Origin: Acidimicrobiales bacterium
GTDB lineage: Bacteria; Actinomycetota; Acidimicrobiia; Acidimicrobiales; RAAP-2
Direction: 5' to 3'
Assembly: GCA_017883025.1 (NCBI GenBank)
Contig: JADGOH010000059.1
Coordinates: forward strand, 1-47,134
DNA length: 47,134 bases
Made by a program: the position numbers and the translations under genes. Numbering within the stretch: the stretch's first letter is position 1; every line of letters starts with the position of its first letter. Under the pieces are notes generated by a model. That model was not told the origin of the DNA and ran no database searches. It worked only from the letters and a program-made list of their open reading frames with translations. This document shows, piece by piece, positions 38,752-47,134 of this stretch.

Positions 38752-39543
38752 TCAGGTGATGTCGCGCCGGGCGAGCACGAGCGACCCCATGGTGGCGAAG
38801 GCGAGCCCGTAGGCCAGGATCAGGAGGGACCCCTGCCACCAGTTGAACAGGAAGATCTGCTCCCTCGTCCCCGCCGAGACGTTGGAGGCGGCAAGCGCGG
38901 CACCGCTCGGGAGCCACTTGACCGTCCCGTGCCAGATTCCACCGAAGATGTTCTCGAGGATCAGGAACCACCCGAGGCAGACCACGATGGCTGCCACCTG
39001 GTTGGTGAGCAGTGAGCCCACCCCGACGCCGAGCATGGCGAACAGGGCGTAGACCAGGACCATGCCGGGGGCGACGGCGCCGAGCTGGTGGGCCAGGGCC
39101 GAGAACGACCCGCCCCGGGCCGACAGGGTGATCCCACCGCCGAGCAGCGTGCCGGCCAGCACGATGAGGGCCAGTGCGGCGCCGGCCAGCGCGGCGATCA
39201 GGAGCTTGCCCAGGACGAAGCGGGTCCGGTGCGGGGTGACCAGGAACGACGTCGTGACCGTCTTGTGGCGGAACTCGACGGTGATGATCAGCACGCCCAG
39301 CAGGAGCGAGAACACGTAGATCCCGACGCCGGCGCCCAGCAGGTCCCGGAGCTGCTGGACCGTGTGGGGGATGTCCGGGGTCGGCGGCCCGAAGCCGCCC
39401 GGGTGCTCGGGTCCCCCGTTGCCGTGATTGACGAAGTACAGCAGGATCGAGAGGCCGGTGACGACCAGGGCGATCGCGGTCAGCAGCCACGGGATGCTCG
39501 TGGTCCGGAGCTTCAGCCACTCGGCGCGCAGCACCGCGATCAT
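38752..39543 (-). CDS. ABC transporter permease
   Basis: ABC-2-like permease (ITVEFRHKTVTTSFLVTPHRTRFVLGKLL), overlaps the ATPase gene by 4 nt. Confidence 0.85.
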   Translation of the reverse strand: MIAVLRAEWLKLRTTSIPWLLTAIALVVTGLSILLYFVNHGNGGPEHPGGFGPPTPDIPHTVQQLRDLLGAGVGIYVFSLLLGVLIITVEFRHKTVTTSFLVTPHRTRFVLGKLLIAALAGAALALIVLAGTLLGGGITLSARGGSFSALAHQLGAVAPGMVLVYALFAMLGVGVGSLLTNQVAAIVVCLGWFLILENIFGGIWHGTVKWLPSGAALAASNVSAGTREQIFLFNWWQGSLLILAYGLAFATMGSLVLARRDIT

Positions 39544-40502
39544 GCGGTGCCCGCGTCCGTCGGGAACGGCGTGGGCCCGCGGTCGGGCATCGCGAGCTCC
39601 GGTGTGGCGAACCCGGTGGTCAGCTGGAGGAAGACGTCCTCCAGGCTGCTCTTCTCCTGGACGAGCTCATAGAGCACGATCTGGTGCTGGGCGGCGAAGT
39701 GGCCGAACCACTCGGGCGTGGCCCCGTCGATCACCAGGGTGTCCGGTGCGGTCAGTCGCCATCCGGCCGGGACGGCGTCAAGCACCCTGGTGAGTCGGTC
39801 GAGCTCGGGCGTACGGATCCGCATCCCGGTACCGGTGCCGGCCTGCGCCGCCATGTCGGCGAGGGTGGACTGGAGGACGAGCCTGCCCTCCGAGATGATC
39901 ACGACGTCGTCGACCGTCTCCTCGACCTCGGCCAGCAGGTGGGAGGAGACGAGCACGGCATGGCCGACCTCGGCCTGGTGCCGGATGAACGACCGGAGCC
40001 ACTGGATCCCCTGGGGGTCGAGCCCGTTGGCCGGCTCGTCGAGGATCAGGATCTCGGGCTCGCCCAGCAGCGCCGTGGCCAGCTGCAGGCGCTGGCGCAT
40101 CCCGAGCGAGAACTTGCCGACGCGACGGCGTGCCACGTCGGCGAGGCCGACCAGCTCCAGGGTCTCGCCCACCCGGCGGAGCGGGATGCCGCCGGCGAGC
40201 GCCACGGACTTGAGGTGGTCCTCGGCCCGGCGGGTGGGGTGGAAGCTGGTGGCCTCGAGCGCCGCGCCCACGTGGCGGATGGGGTGGTCGAGGTCGCGGT
40301 AGCGCTTGCCGCCGATCGTGGCCGAGCCCCCGGTGATGGAGACCAGGCCGAGCAGCATGCGGAGCGTGGTCGTCTTACCCGAGCCGTTGGGACCCAGGAA
40401 GCCGGTCACACGGCCCTGGGCCACCTCGAAGCTGAGGTCGTCGACGGCGTGGACGGAGCCGAACCGTTTGGAGAGGCCGCGCACTTCGATGGCCGAGGTC
40501 AT
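39540..40502 (-). CDS. ABC transporter ATP-binding protein
   Basis: GFLGPNGSGKTTTLRMLLG Walker A, FSLGMRQRLQLATALLGEPEILILDEPANGLDP; start MTSAIEVRGLSKRFG at 40502 preferred over 40541. Confidence 0.93.
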   Translation of the reverse strand: MTSAIEVRGLSKRFGSVHAVDDLSFEVAQGRVTGFLGPNGSGKTTTLRMLLGLVSITGGSATIGGKRYRDLDHPIRHVGAALEATSFHPTRRAEDHLKSVALAGGIPLRRVGETLELVGLADVARRRVGKFSLGMRQRLQLATALLGEPEILILDEPANGLDPQGIQWLRSFIRHQAEVGHAVLVSSHLLAEVEETVDDVVIISEGRLVLQSTLADMAAQAGTGTGMRIRTPELDRLTRVLDAVPAGWRLTAPDTLVIDGATPEWFGHFAAQHQIVLYELVQEKSSLEDVFLQLTTGFATPELAMPDRGPTPFPTDAGTA

Positions 40503-40507
40503 GTCAG

Positions 40508-40513
40508 ACGGTA
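40508..40513 (-). promoter_or_regulatory. Putative -10 box TACCGT, leaderless promoter of ABC operon
   Basis: 5 nt upstream of ATG at 40502. Confidence 0.4.
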
Positions 40514-40574
40514 ACGCGGCCGGCCGCGGGTCGAGGGTCACCGCCGTCGGCGGGCCGGCGGACCCGACGCCGGG

Positions 40575-41177
40575 TCAGACGCCGGCGTAGACGTCGATGG
40601 GCAGCAGTAGGCCGATGGCCACGACCAGCTCGTCGTGGACGCGGCCCATGTTGCTCCACCCGTTCACCCAGCCGACGAGGGCCGAGTACCAGACGTGGCC
40701 GAGGATCCGGGCCCGGTCGCTGATGTCGGCGGGCTGGGGCTCCCCGATGGCACGGGTGATGATCCCCTCCATGAGGACCGACACCTGCTGCTGGCACTCG
40801 ATGGCGGCGGGGTCGGGGGACGCCAGGGCGGTGAACACGGCGCCCACCAGGGTCGGCTGGCGCCCCATGGCCCGCAGTGCCCGGTCGAGGGCGTCGATCA
40901 CCCGTTCGGCCGGGCTTGCGCCCTGGGCGGGGGACTGGGCCAGCCGACTGTCGAGCTGCTCCACCCAGTGCACGAGGGAGGCGGCCAGCAGGTGGTCCTT
41001 ACTGGTGAAGTACCGGTAGACGGTACCCATCGCCACGTCCGCCCGGGCGGCCACGTCGCGCATCTGGACCGCCTCGTAGCCGCCTTCGAGGGCCAGGGAC
41101 ATGGCGGCGTCAATGACGCGCTGGCGACGGGCCTGTTGGGCCCGCGTCAAGGTGCGCGGCACCGGACCGTTCGCCAT
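40575..41177 (-). CDS. TetR/AcrR transcriptional regulator (KstR-like)
   Basis: RVIDAAMSLALEGGYEAVQMRDVAARADVAMGTVYRYFTSKDHLLAASL. Confidence 0.9.
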   Translation of the reverse strand: MANGPVPRTLTRAQQARRQRVIDAAMSLALEGGYEAVQMRDVAARADVAMGTVYRYFTSKDHLLAASLVHWVEQLDSRLAQSPAQGASPAERVIDALDRALRAMGRQPTLVGAVFTALASPDPAAIECQQQVSVLMEGIITRAIGEPQPADISDRARILGHVWYSALVGWVNGWSNMGRVHDELVVAIGLLLPIDVYAGV

Positions 41178-41184
41178 GGTCCCC

Positions 41185-41190
41185 ACCCTA
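41185..41190 (-). promoter_or_regulatory. Putative -10 box TAGGGT, leaderless promoter
   Basis: 7 nt upstream of ATG at 41177. Confidence 0.45.
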
Positions 41191-41204
41191 GTCGGACGCC
41201 CTTT

Positions 41205-41235
41205 CCGCACCCGGGGAACCGGTCCCCGGGTGCGG
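41205..41235. promoter_or_regulatory. 31-bp inverted repeat, candidate TetR operator
   Basis: CCGCACCCGGGGA-ACCGG-TCCCCGGGTGCGG, perfect 13-bp arms, between divergent TetR genes and over the expected -35 region of the minus-strand gene. Confidence 0.7.
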
Positions 41236-41294
41236 GGGGAGGACGTGTGCAACTACTGATCGCGACAGACCAGCCATCGGGGCGCCACCCTCGG

Positions 41295-41300
41295 TACCAT
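41295..41300 (+). promoter_or_regulatory. Putative -10 box TACCAT, leaderless promoter
   Basis: 8 nt upstream of ATG at 41309. Confidence 0.45.
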
Positions 41301-41308
41301 GGGCCGCC

Positions 41309-42094
41309 ATGCCCCCTGCCGAGCACGCCGACGACGATCCGGAGCTGATCGCCACCACCGACGGCAGGGTGCCGGGGCGCCGGGGGCTGGCCACCCGCCA
41401 GCGGCTCCTCGAGTGCACCGCCGAACTGTTGGTTGCGACGCCGTGGCGCTCGATCAAGGTGATCGACATCGCCCGCCAGGCGGGCACGTCGCCCGCCACC
41501 TTCTACCAGTACTTCGAGAACGTCGAGGCGGCAATCACGGTCCTGGCCGAGGAGCTCGTCGACGGCGCGGGGGTCCTGGCCGGCCTGGTCGACGGCGACT
41601 GGTCCGAGGGGGCGTCCTGGGGCACGGCGGTCGCCGTCGTCGAAGGGTTCATGGACTACTGGGAGCGCAACCGGGCCGTGTTCCGGGTGGTGGAGCTGAC
41701 CACCGTGGAGGGCGACCTGCGCTTCCAGGGGCTGCGGGTGCGGGCGCTCAACGCCGTGACGGTCACGCTGGCACGGGTCATCGCCAACCAGTCCGGGACA
41801 TCGGGGTCGCCCGCCGGCAGCGACCCGATGGCCGCGGCGGGCACCCTGATCGCCATGTTGGCCCAGGTCGCCGGCCACCGCTACGGATTCGAATTCTGGG
41901 GCATCCGGACGGCATCGCTCGTCGACAGCCAGGCCCGTCTGCTCCACTGGTCGGTGACCGGTCGGCCGGTGCCCGAGGGCGCCCGGGTGCCCGGGTCCGA
42001 GAGTCCCGCGCCCCGCACGGGTCCCGTGGTGGGCGGCGGCGCCGCCTCGGCCCGTACGGCGTCGACGTCGGCGAAGGCACGTCCGCACCGCTGA
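41309..42094 (+). CDS. TetR/AcrR transcriptional regulator
   Basis: LATRQRLLECTAELLVATPWRSIKVIDIARQAGTSPATFYQYFENVEAAITVLA. Confidence 0.9.
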   Translation: MPPAEHADDDPELIATTDGRVPGRRGLATRQRLLECTAELLVATPWRSIKVIDIARQAGTSPATFYQYFENVEAAITVLAEELVDGAGVLAGLVDGDWSEGASWGTAVAVVEGFMDYWERNRAVFRVVELTTVEGDLRFQGLRVRALNAVTVTLARVIANQSGTSGSPAGSDPMAAAGTLIAMLAQVAGHRYGFEFWGIRTASLVDSQARLLHWSVTGRPVPEGARVPGSESPAPRTGPVVGGGAASARTASTSAKARPHR

Positions 42095-42120
42095 CGTCGG
42101 AGCCGACGCGGTCGGGCCTC

Positions 42121-42180
42121 CCGTGCCGGGCGTCCCGCCGGACCTGGCCCCCGTGCCGGGCGTCCCGCCCGACCTAGCGC
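42121..42180. repeat. 2 x 30-bp imperfect tandem repeat
   Basis: CCGTGCCGGGCGTCCCGCCGGACCTGGCCC / CCGTGCCGGGCGTCCCGCCCGACCTAGCGC, 27/30 identical. Confidence 0.85.
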
Positions 42181-43172
42181 AAGGCGACCGGGTTCACCGG
42201 TGAGCCGAGGGCCCCGGTGAAGGGCAGCGGCGTGGCGTCGAGCAGGAACGAGTAGCGCCCGTCTGCGGCGCAGGCGTCGGCCAGGGCGCCGAGGGACCAG
42301 TTCTGGCCCTGGGTCATCCCCATCTCCACCAGGTGGAGCACGTGCACGGGCAGGAAGAGGTCCTCGGATTCGCACGGGTAGACCTCGAGAATCAGGGTGT
42401 CGATGGCCACGGCGGCGACGTCGCGTTCGTGGAACCACGCCGCAGTGGCGACGGTGAGCCCAGGGGTCGGCCATGTGTAGGCCAGCAGGTCCCGCGCCGG
42501 CGGCCGGCCGCCGATGCCGGGGCGACCCTCCAGTGCCAGGTGGGCGGTCTGGCCCGTGCGGACCAGGACGATGTCGCCGGGCTCGACCTCGATCCCACCC
42601 AGGGCGCAGGCGGCGTCGAGGTCGTGAGGGGTGATGGCGTAGCCGGGCTCGAGGAGCTCGAGGCCCTTGGCCCGGGCCACGTCGAGCAGGAGGCCCCGGG
42701 ACACCAGGGACCGGATCTGCTGGATCCCGAGGAGCGAGGCACCGGACTCGGTGATCGAGGACGCCGGGTAACCGTTGTAGAGGACGCGGCCGTCGGGGTC
42801 CGCACCGTAGGAGGTGTGGGCGAGGCCGTCCCAGTGGGTGGCGCACTGCATGGCGAACGTCACGACGTCCTCGGAAAAGGCGACCCACCCCGGGTCGTCG
42901 GTCTGGGGGTGGTCGACCGCGACCATGGAGTGGGTCGGGTTCACCCGGCCCTCGATGAACCCCATCTGGATGCCCTCGGCCTCCGACATCGGGATGCCCA
43001 ACGGGAAGGCCTCCCCGTCCACGACGGCGGCCACGCCCCGCAGCCGGGCGGCGGCGTCGATCAGGTTGAGCGTGCCGATCCGGTCGTCCGGTCCCCAGCG
43101 GCCCCAATTGCTGACCCGTTCGACCATCTCGGTGAATGACGGGGGGATCGTCGGAGGCACAGGTGCAGGCAC
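42174..43172 (-). CDS. Cyclase family protein (kynurenine formamidase-like, PF04199 type)
   Basis: HWDGLAHTSYG metal-binding motif, GDIVLVRTGQTAHL, LLDATPLPFTGALGSPVNPVALR. Confidence 0.85.
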   Translation of the reverse strand: MPAPVPPTIPPSFTEMVERVSNWGRWGPDDRIGTLNLIDAAARLRGVAAVVDGEAFPLGIPMSEAEGIQMGFIEGRVNPTHSMVAVDHPQTDDPGWVAFSEDVVTFAMQCATHWDGLAHTSYGADPDGRVLYNGYPASSITESGASLLGIQQIRSLVSRGLLLDVARAKGLELLEPGYAITPHDLDAACALGGIEVEPGDIVLVRTGQTAHLALEGRPGIGGRPPARDLLAYTWPTPGLTVATAAWFHERDVAAVAIDTLILEVYPCESEDLFLPVHVLHLVEMGMTQGQNWSLGALADACAADGRYSFLLDATPLPFTGALGSPVNPVALR

Positions 43173-43343
43173 GACCCCGTTGTAGTCGATCCGCGCAACA
43201 GTTTTCGCTCCGAACGGCCGATAGAAGCCTGTGGCCGGTCAACCGGACCGCACTCGAGCGCCAGGAGCGGCCGGAGGGGACTCCGACCGGAACCCGAGGC
43301 GCTCGGGATCGTGCAGCCGATTCGACACAGGACGTGTTCACCT

Positions 43344-44897
43344 ATGCCGTACAGCAGGGAAACGACGTGTACCGCCACCCGACCGGCGAGGACCGGAAGC
43401 GGACGCGTCCGGGCCGGGTTCAACCGGGCGGTCGCCGTGACGGCGATCGCGGTCGGTACCCTGCTGGCCCCGGTGGGCCCACCGGCTGCGTCGCCGGCAG
43501 GAGCCGCCGTCGTCGTCCCGAGCCTCGGCTCGGTGCAGTCGCTGTACGCCCAGGACCTGCTCGCACGCGTGAACGCGGAGCGAGCCGTCCGGAATTCGGC
43601 GGTCCAACCGGTTCCCCAGCTGGCGGTGGACCCGGGGCTGGCCGCCGCCGCTCAGGCCTGGTCGGCCCACCTGGCCGCCGTCGGTACGGTCCAGGACCCG
43701 CCCCTTTCCGCCTGCGGGTCCAATCCCGGCCCCGGGCAGCTCTGTGAGCTGGCCGGTAACACCGGGGTCTCGGGCAACGGCTTCTGGCCCGGCGACGGTT
43801 CAGACGGGATGGAGAACGCCTACATGGTCTCGGCGGGGCACCGTCAGAACATGCTGAACGCCGGGTACGACACCGTGGGCGTCGGGGTGACCTGCAGCGG
43901 CGGCCAGGCCTGGACGGTCGAGCTGTTCGGCTTCACCTACGGCGAGCTGGGCCCGGCGCAGAGTCGCCAGGCCGCCCAGAACGCCGTAGAGGGCGCACCC
44001 GTGCCTGCGGGGCCGTCCGTCGCCGGCACCCAGACCGGGGTCCCGGTCTACTGCCCGGGCCAGACTGTCGGTCCGAACGGGCAGACCACGGGCGCCGGGG
44101 GGCAGTACGCGTATCCCTACGCCGTCCCACCGGTGCCGGGTGAGCCGACGGCGGCGACCCAGGATCCGGCCGTCGGCATCGCGGCAGCGCATGGAGCGGG
44201 CTACTGGGTGGCCCGGTCGGACGGTGCCGTGGCCGCCCACGGCTCTGCGGTCGACTACGGCTCGATGGCCGGTCAGCCCCTGGTGGCGCCCGTCCGCCAC
44301 ATCGTCGGGACGCCGGGCGGGCGCGGCTTCTGGCTGGTGGGTGCCGACGGCGGCATCTTCTCCTTCGGCAACGCCGGCTTCCACGGCTCGATGGGCGGCC
44401 AGCCGCTCAACGCGCCGGTGGTCGACATGGCGCCGACCCCCAGCGGCCGGGGCTACTGGCTCGTGGGCTCGGACGGCGGCATCTTCGCCTTCGGCGACGC
44501 CGCCTTCCAGGGGTCGATGGGCGGGATGGCCCTGAACGCCCCCATCGTCGGTCTGGCGCCCACATCCGACGGCGGCGGGTACTGGCTGGTGGCCGCCGAC
44601 GGCGGGATCTTCGCCTTCGGCGACGCCGCCTACCTGGGCTCCACCGGCTCGATGCCGCTGAACGCCCCCATCGTCGGGATGTCGCCCGCCCGGAACGGCC
44701 AGGGCTACTGGCTGGCCGCCGCCGACGGCGGGATCTTCGCCTTCGGCGCCGCGCCCTTCCAGGGCAGCGCCGGCAGCCTGCCGCTGCAGGCGCCGATCAC
44801 CGGGATGGCGGCCTACACCACGAACGGCGGCTACTGGCTGGTGGCAGCCGACGGCGGTGTGTTCGCCTTCGCCGCGCCGTTCGCCGGCGCCGGCTGA
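43344..44897 (+). CDS. Secreted CAP/SCP-domain protein with C-terminal tandem GYWLVxADGGIFAFGDA repeats
   Basis: Signal peptide, CAP-like ARVNAERAVRNSAVQPVPQLAVDPGLAAAAQAWSAHLA...ENAYMVSAGHRQNMLNAGYDTVGVGV, then six 42-aa repeats. Confidence 0.85.
   Translation: MPYSRETTCTATRPARTGSGRVRAGFNRAVAVTAIAVGTLLAPVGPPAASPAGAAVVVPSLGSVQSLYAQDLLARVNAERAVRNSAVQPVPQLAVDPGLAAAAQAWSAHLAAVGTVQDPPLSACGSNPGPGQLCELAGNTGVSGNGFWPGDGSDGMENAYMVSAGHRQNMLNAGYDTVGVGVTCSGGQAWTVELFGFTYGELGPAQSRQAAQNAVEGAPVPAGPSVAGTQTGVPVYCPGQTVGPNGQTTGAGGQYAYPYAVPPVPGEPTAATQDPAVGIAAAHGAGYWVARSDGAVAAHGSAVDYGSMAGQPLVAPVRHIVGTPGGRGFWLVGADGGIFSFGNAGFHGSMGGQPLNAPVVDMAPTPSGRGYWLVGSDGGIFAFGDAAFQGSMGGMALNAPIVGLAPTSDGGGYWLVAADGGIFAFGDAAYLGSTGSMPLNAPIVGMSPARNGQGYWLAAADGGIFAFGAAPFQGSAGSLPLQAPITGMAAYTTNGGYWLVAADGGVFAFAAPFAGAG
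44199..44897 (+). repeat. Six 126-bp (42-aa) coding repeats, last one truncated
   Basis: Units begin at 44199, 44325, 44451, 44577, 44703, 44829; consensus G[YF]WLVxADGGIFAFGDAAFxGSMGGxPLNAPIVGMAPTxxGx. Confidence 0.9.
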
Positions 44898-44898
44898 G

Positions 44899-46368
44899 TC
44901 AGCCGGCCCAGATGATCGACTGCAGCTCCGAATAGGCCTCGAGGCTGTAGTCGCCGCCGTCGCGGCCGATCCCGCTCATCTTGAACCCGCCGAACGGGGC
45001 GTCCATGTTGCGCTGGGCGGTGTTAATGCCCACGTGGCCGGCCCGCAGTTGCTTGGCCACCCGGAACGCCCGGGAGGTGTCCGCGCTGAAGACGTAGTCG
45101 TACAGGCCGAACTCCGAGTCGTTGGCGATGGCCACGCCCTCGTCGTCGTCGTCGAACGGGATGGCCACGACCACCGGCCCGAAGATCTCCTCGCGGGCGG
45201 TGCGCATGTCGTTCGACCCGGTGATGAGGGTCGGCTCGACGTAGTAGCCCCGCTCCATGTGCGCGGGGCGGCCGCCGCCCACCACGACCTCGCCCTCGGT
45301 GCGGCCCGACTCGATGTAGTCGAGGATGCGCTGCTGCTGAGGGCCCGAGATGACCGGGCCGACCACGGTGGACGCCTCGGTCGGATCGCCCACGGTGAGG
45401 CGGCCGGCGAAGGTGGTCAGCCCCTCGACCACCTGGTCGAAGATGCTCCGGTGCACGACGGCCCGGGTGGGGGCCGTGCAGATCTGGCCGGAGTGGAAGG
45501 CCCAGGTGGAGCCGATGGCGGTGATGGCAGCTTTCAGGTCGGCGTCTCCGAAGACCACGGCGGCGCCCTTGCCGCCGAGCTCCATGAGGAGGCGCTTCAT
45601 GGTCGGGGCGCCGGCTGCGGCGATGCGCTGGCCGACGGCCGTCGAACCGGTGAACGACACCATGTCGACGTCGGGGGAGGAGGTCAGCACCGATGCCGGC
45701 TCGGGCCCCTGGGCACTGACCAGGTTGATCACGCCGGGCGGGAATCCGACCTGGTCGAGCACGCGGGCCAGCTCGACGATGGCCAGCGGGTCCTGGGGCG
45801 CGGGCTTGATGACGACGGTGTTCCCCATGGCGAGCGCCGGCGCCACCTTGCCGGCCATGTTGGTGAGCGGGAAGTTGTAGCTGGCGATGGCGGCGACGAC
45901 GCCGACGGGCTGGCGGTAGGCGAGGGCGCTGATCAGGCCTCCGGGTGCCAGCGGGGTGGCGGCCGTGGCGATCGGGGGGAGCATCGACTCCTGGACGTGG
46001 CGGATGTCCCGGCTGTAGCGCTCGAACCGGTCGGCGCTGATCGGGACCTGCATGCGCGACCCGACCGAGGCGGTGGCGCCGGTCTCGGCGATCACCAGGG
46101 GCACGAGTTCGTCGTTCTTGGCCCGGATGGCGGCTGCCGCGGCCTTCAACAGGGCGAGGCGCTCGTCGACCGGGGTGGCCGCCCAGCCCGGGAAGGCCTC
46201 TCGGGCGGCAGCGCAGGCGGCCTCGGCGTCGGCCACCGAGGCGTTGGGGGCATGTCCGACGACCTCTTCGGTGGCCGGGTTGATGATGTCGTACGTGCCG
46301 TCGCCGGCATCGACCCACGACCCGCCGATCAGCAGCTGGGATTCGTCTCTGGTGGCCTGATCACCCAT
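44899..46368 (-). CDS. Aldehyde dehydrogenase family protein
   Basis: VSFTGSTAVGQRIA, LLMELGGKGAAVVFGDADL, SGQICTAPTR (catalytic Cys), EEIFGPVVVAIPF. Confidence 0.95.
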   Translation of the reverse strand: MGDQATRDESQLLIGGSWVDAGDGTYDIINPATEEVVGHAPNASVADAEAACAAAREAFPGWAATPVDERLALLKAAAAAIRAKNDELVPLVIAETGATASVGSRMQVPISADRFERYSRDIRHVQESMLPPIATAATPLAPGGLISALAYRQPVGVVAAIASYNFPLTNMAGKVAPALAMGNTVVIKPAPQDPLAIVELARVLDQVGFPPGVINLVSAQGPEPASVLTSSPDVDMVSFTGSTAVGQRIAAAGAPTMKRLLMELGGKGAAVVFGDADLKAAITAIGSTWAFHSGQICTAPTRAVVHRSIFDQVVEGLTTFAGRLTVGDPTEASTVVGPVISGPQQQRILDYIESGRTEGEVVVGGGRPAHMERGYYVEPTLITGSNDMRTAREEIFGPVVVAIPFDDDDEGVAIANDSEFGLYDYVFSADTSRAFRVAKQLRAGHVGINTAQRNMDAPFGGFKMSGIGRDGGDYSLEAYSELQSIIWAG

Positions 46369-46476
46369 GTGAGGGGTCCTTTCGTCGGGGGGCGTGTCGA
46401 GGTGGTTGGTGTCGAGGTGGATCGTTGTCGGGACACGGTGGCGGCCCGGTGTGGGCGCCCGGATCAGGTGCGCCGG

Positions 46477-47134
46477 TCAGGTTGTGGCCGCCGTGTCGAC
46501 GGTGACGGTGTCGCGACCCGACCGCAGGAGGGTGCCGGGCAGGTTGCCGGTGGGGCGCCCGTCGACCACGGTCTCCACGCCGTTGACCAGGACGCGGGTG
46601 ACGCCGATCGAGTCGGCGATGAGGCGGGGGCTCCCGCCGGGCAGGTCGTCGACCAGGGTGGCCGGCTCCGAGGCGACCGTCGCGGGGTCGAAGACGAAGA
46701 GGTCGGCGCGGAGTCCCTCGGCCACCCGGCCCCGGTCGTGGAGGCCGAACAGGTCGGCAGGCGCCTGGGTCATCCAGTGGACGGCCTGCTCCATCGGGAC
46801 GAGCTTGCGGTTGCGCAGGCAGTCGCCCAGGAACGAGGTCGGGTAGTTGGAGCCGCACATGCGGTCCAGGTGGGCGCCGGCGTCGGACCCGCCGACCAGC
46901 GCGCCGGGGTCCTTCCACACGTCGACCCGGGCCTCCCATGAGGCGGCGTCACCGTCGGAGGCCTTGGGCCACAGCACGGTGCGCAGGTCGTCGGCGATGA
47001 CCAGGTCCAGTAGGGCGTCGAAGGGCTCCTTGCCCTGCTCCTCGGCGATCGAGCCGACGTCGCGCCAGCTGTAGCCGGCGTTCTCGGGGGCGAAGGTGTC
47101 GCCGATGATGTAGTTGGCCCAGTGGGACAGGCGC
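46477..47134 (-). CDS. Amidohydrolase family protein (N-acyl-D-amino-acid deacylase-like), truncated by window end
   Basis: Minus frame open to window edge: RLSHWANYIIGDTFAPENAGYSWRDVGSIAEEQGKEPFDALLDLVIADDLRTVLWP...VGGSDAGAHLDRM...RGRVAEGLRADLFVFDP. Confidence 0.82.
   Translation of the reverse strand, partial: RLSHWANYIIGDTFAPENAGYSWRDVGSIAEEQGKEPFDALLDLVIADDLRTVLWPKASDGDAASWEARVDVWKDPGALVGGSDAGAHLDRMCGSNYPTSFLGDCLRNRKLVPMEQAVHWMTQAPADLFGLHDRGRVAEGLRADLFVFDPATVASEPATLVDDLPGGSPRLIADSIGVTRVLVNGVETVVDGRPTGNLPGTLLRSGRDTVTVDTAATT

Noticed and set aside
35801-38812. 1003-aa plus-strand ORF antisense to the MFS and PLP genes
   Set aside because: Low-hydrophobicity Gly/Arg/Asp/Glu-rich translation spanning two well-supported minus genes and their intergenic gap; a typical high-GC shadow ORF.
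43173-43343. Possible riboswitch (c-di-AMP or c-di-GMP type) before the CAP-domain gene
   Set aside because: Structured-looking GC-rich leader, but I could not match the conserved cores of ydaO or c-di-GMP-I aptamers.
44857-46941. 694-aa plus-strand ORF antisense to the aldehyde dehydrogenase
   Set aside because: Same high-GC shadow effect; no domain motifs.

Overview
High-GC actinobacterial chromosomal window; gene content and order (ctaE-qcrCAB, ctaCDF, hemE-hemH-hemG, KstR-like TetR) suggest an Acidimicrobiia-like organism, which is an inference. About 38 protein genes are supportable. They include a respiratory block (ctaE-qcrC-qcrA-qcrB on +; ctaC-ctaD-ctaF and tatA on -), a translationally coupled hemE-hemH-hemG-lnt operon, helD, acs with a coupled T4-Pnkp-phosphatase-like HAD gene, a 1098-aa MprF-like (DUF2156) protein with an N-terminal pseudo-metallophosphoesterase domain, a class III cyclase/STAND ATPase, several acyl-CoA metabolism genes, a GH1 enzyme, an ABC exporter, divergent TetR genes, and a secreted CAP-domain protein carrying six 42-aa repeats. 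I saw no rRNA, tRNA, CRISPR array or transposase. Most of the very long antisense ORFs in the track are GC-rich shadow ORFs. No complete new multi-gene system is evident. The best leads are: an apparent Cys-to-Ser change at the Lnt nucleophile; the pseudo-phosphoesterase/MprF fusion; two 31-bp perfect inverted repeats in divergent promoter regions (hemE/helD and TetR/TetR); a Glu-to-Gln change in the CuA motif of CtaC; a recurring leaderless promoter architecture (TANNNT 5-8 nt before the start codon); and a decayed gene fragment after qcrB resembling 2OG-Fe(II) oxygenase/halogenase N-termini. All family calls come from recognising motifs by eye; no searches were run.
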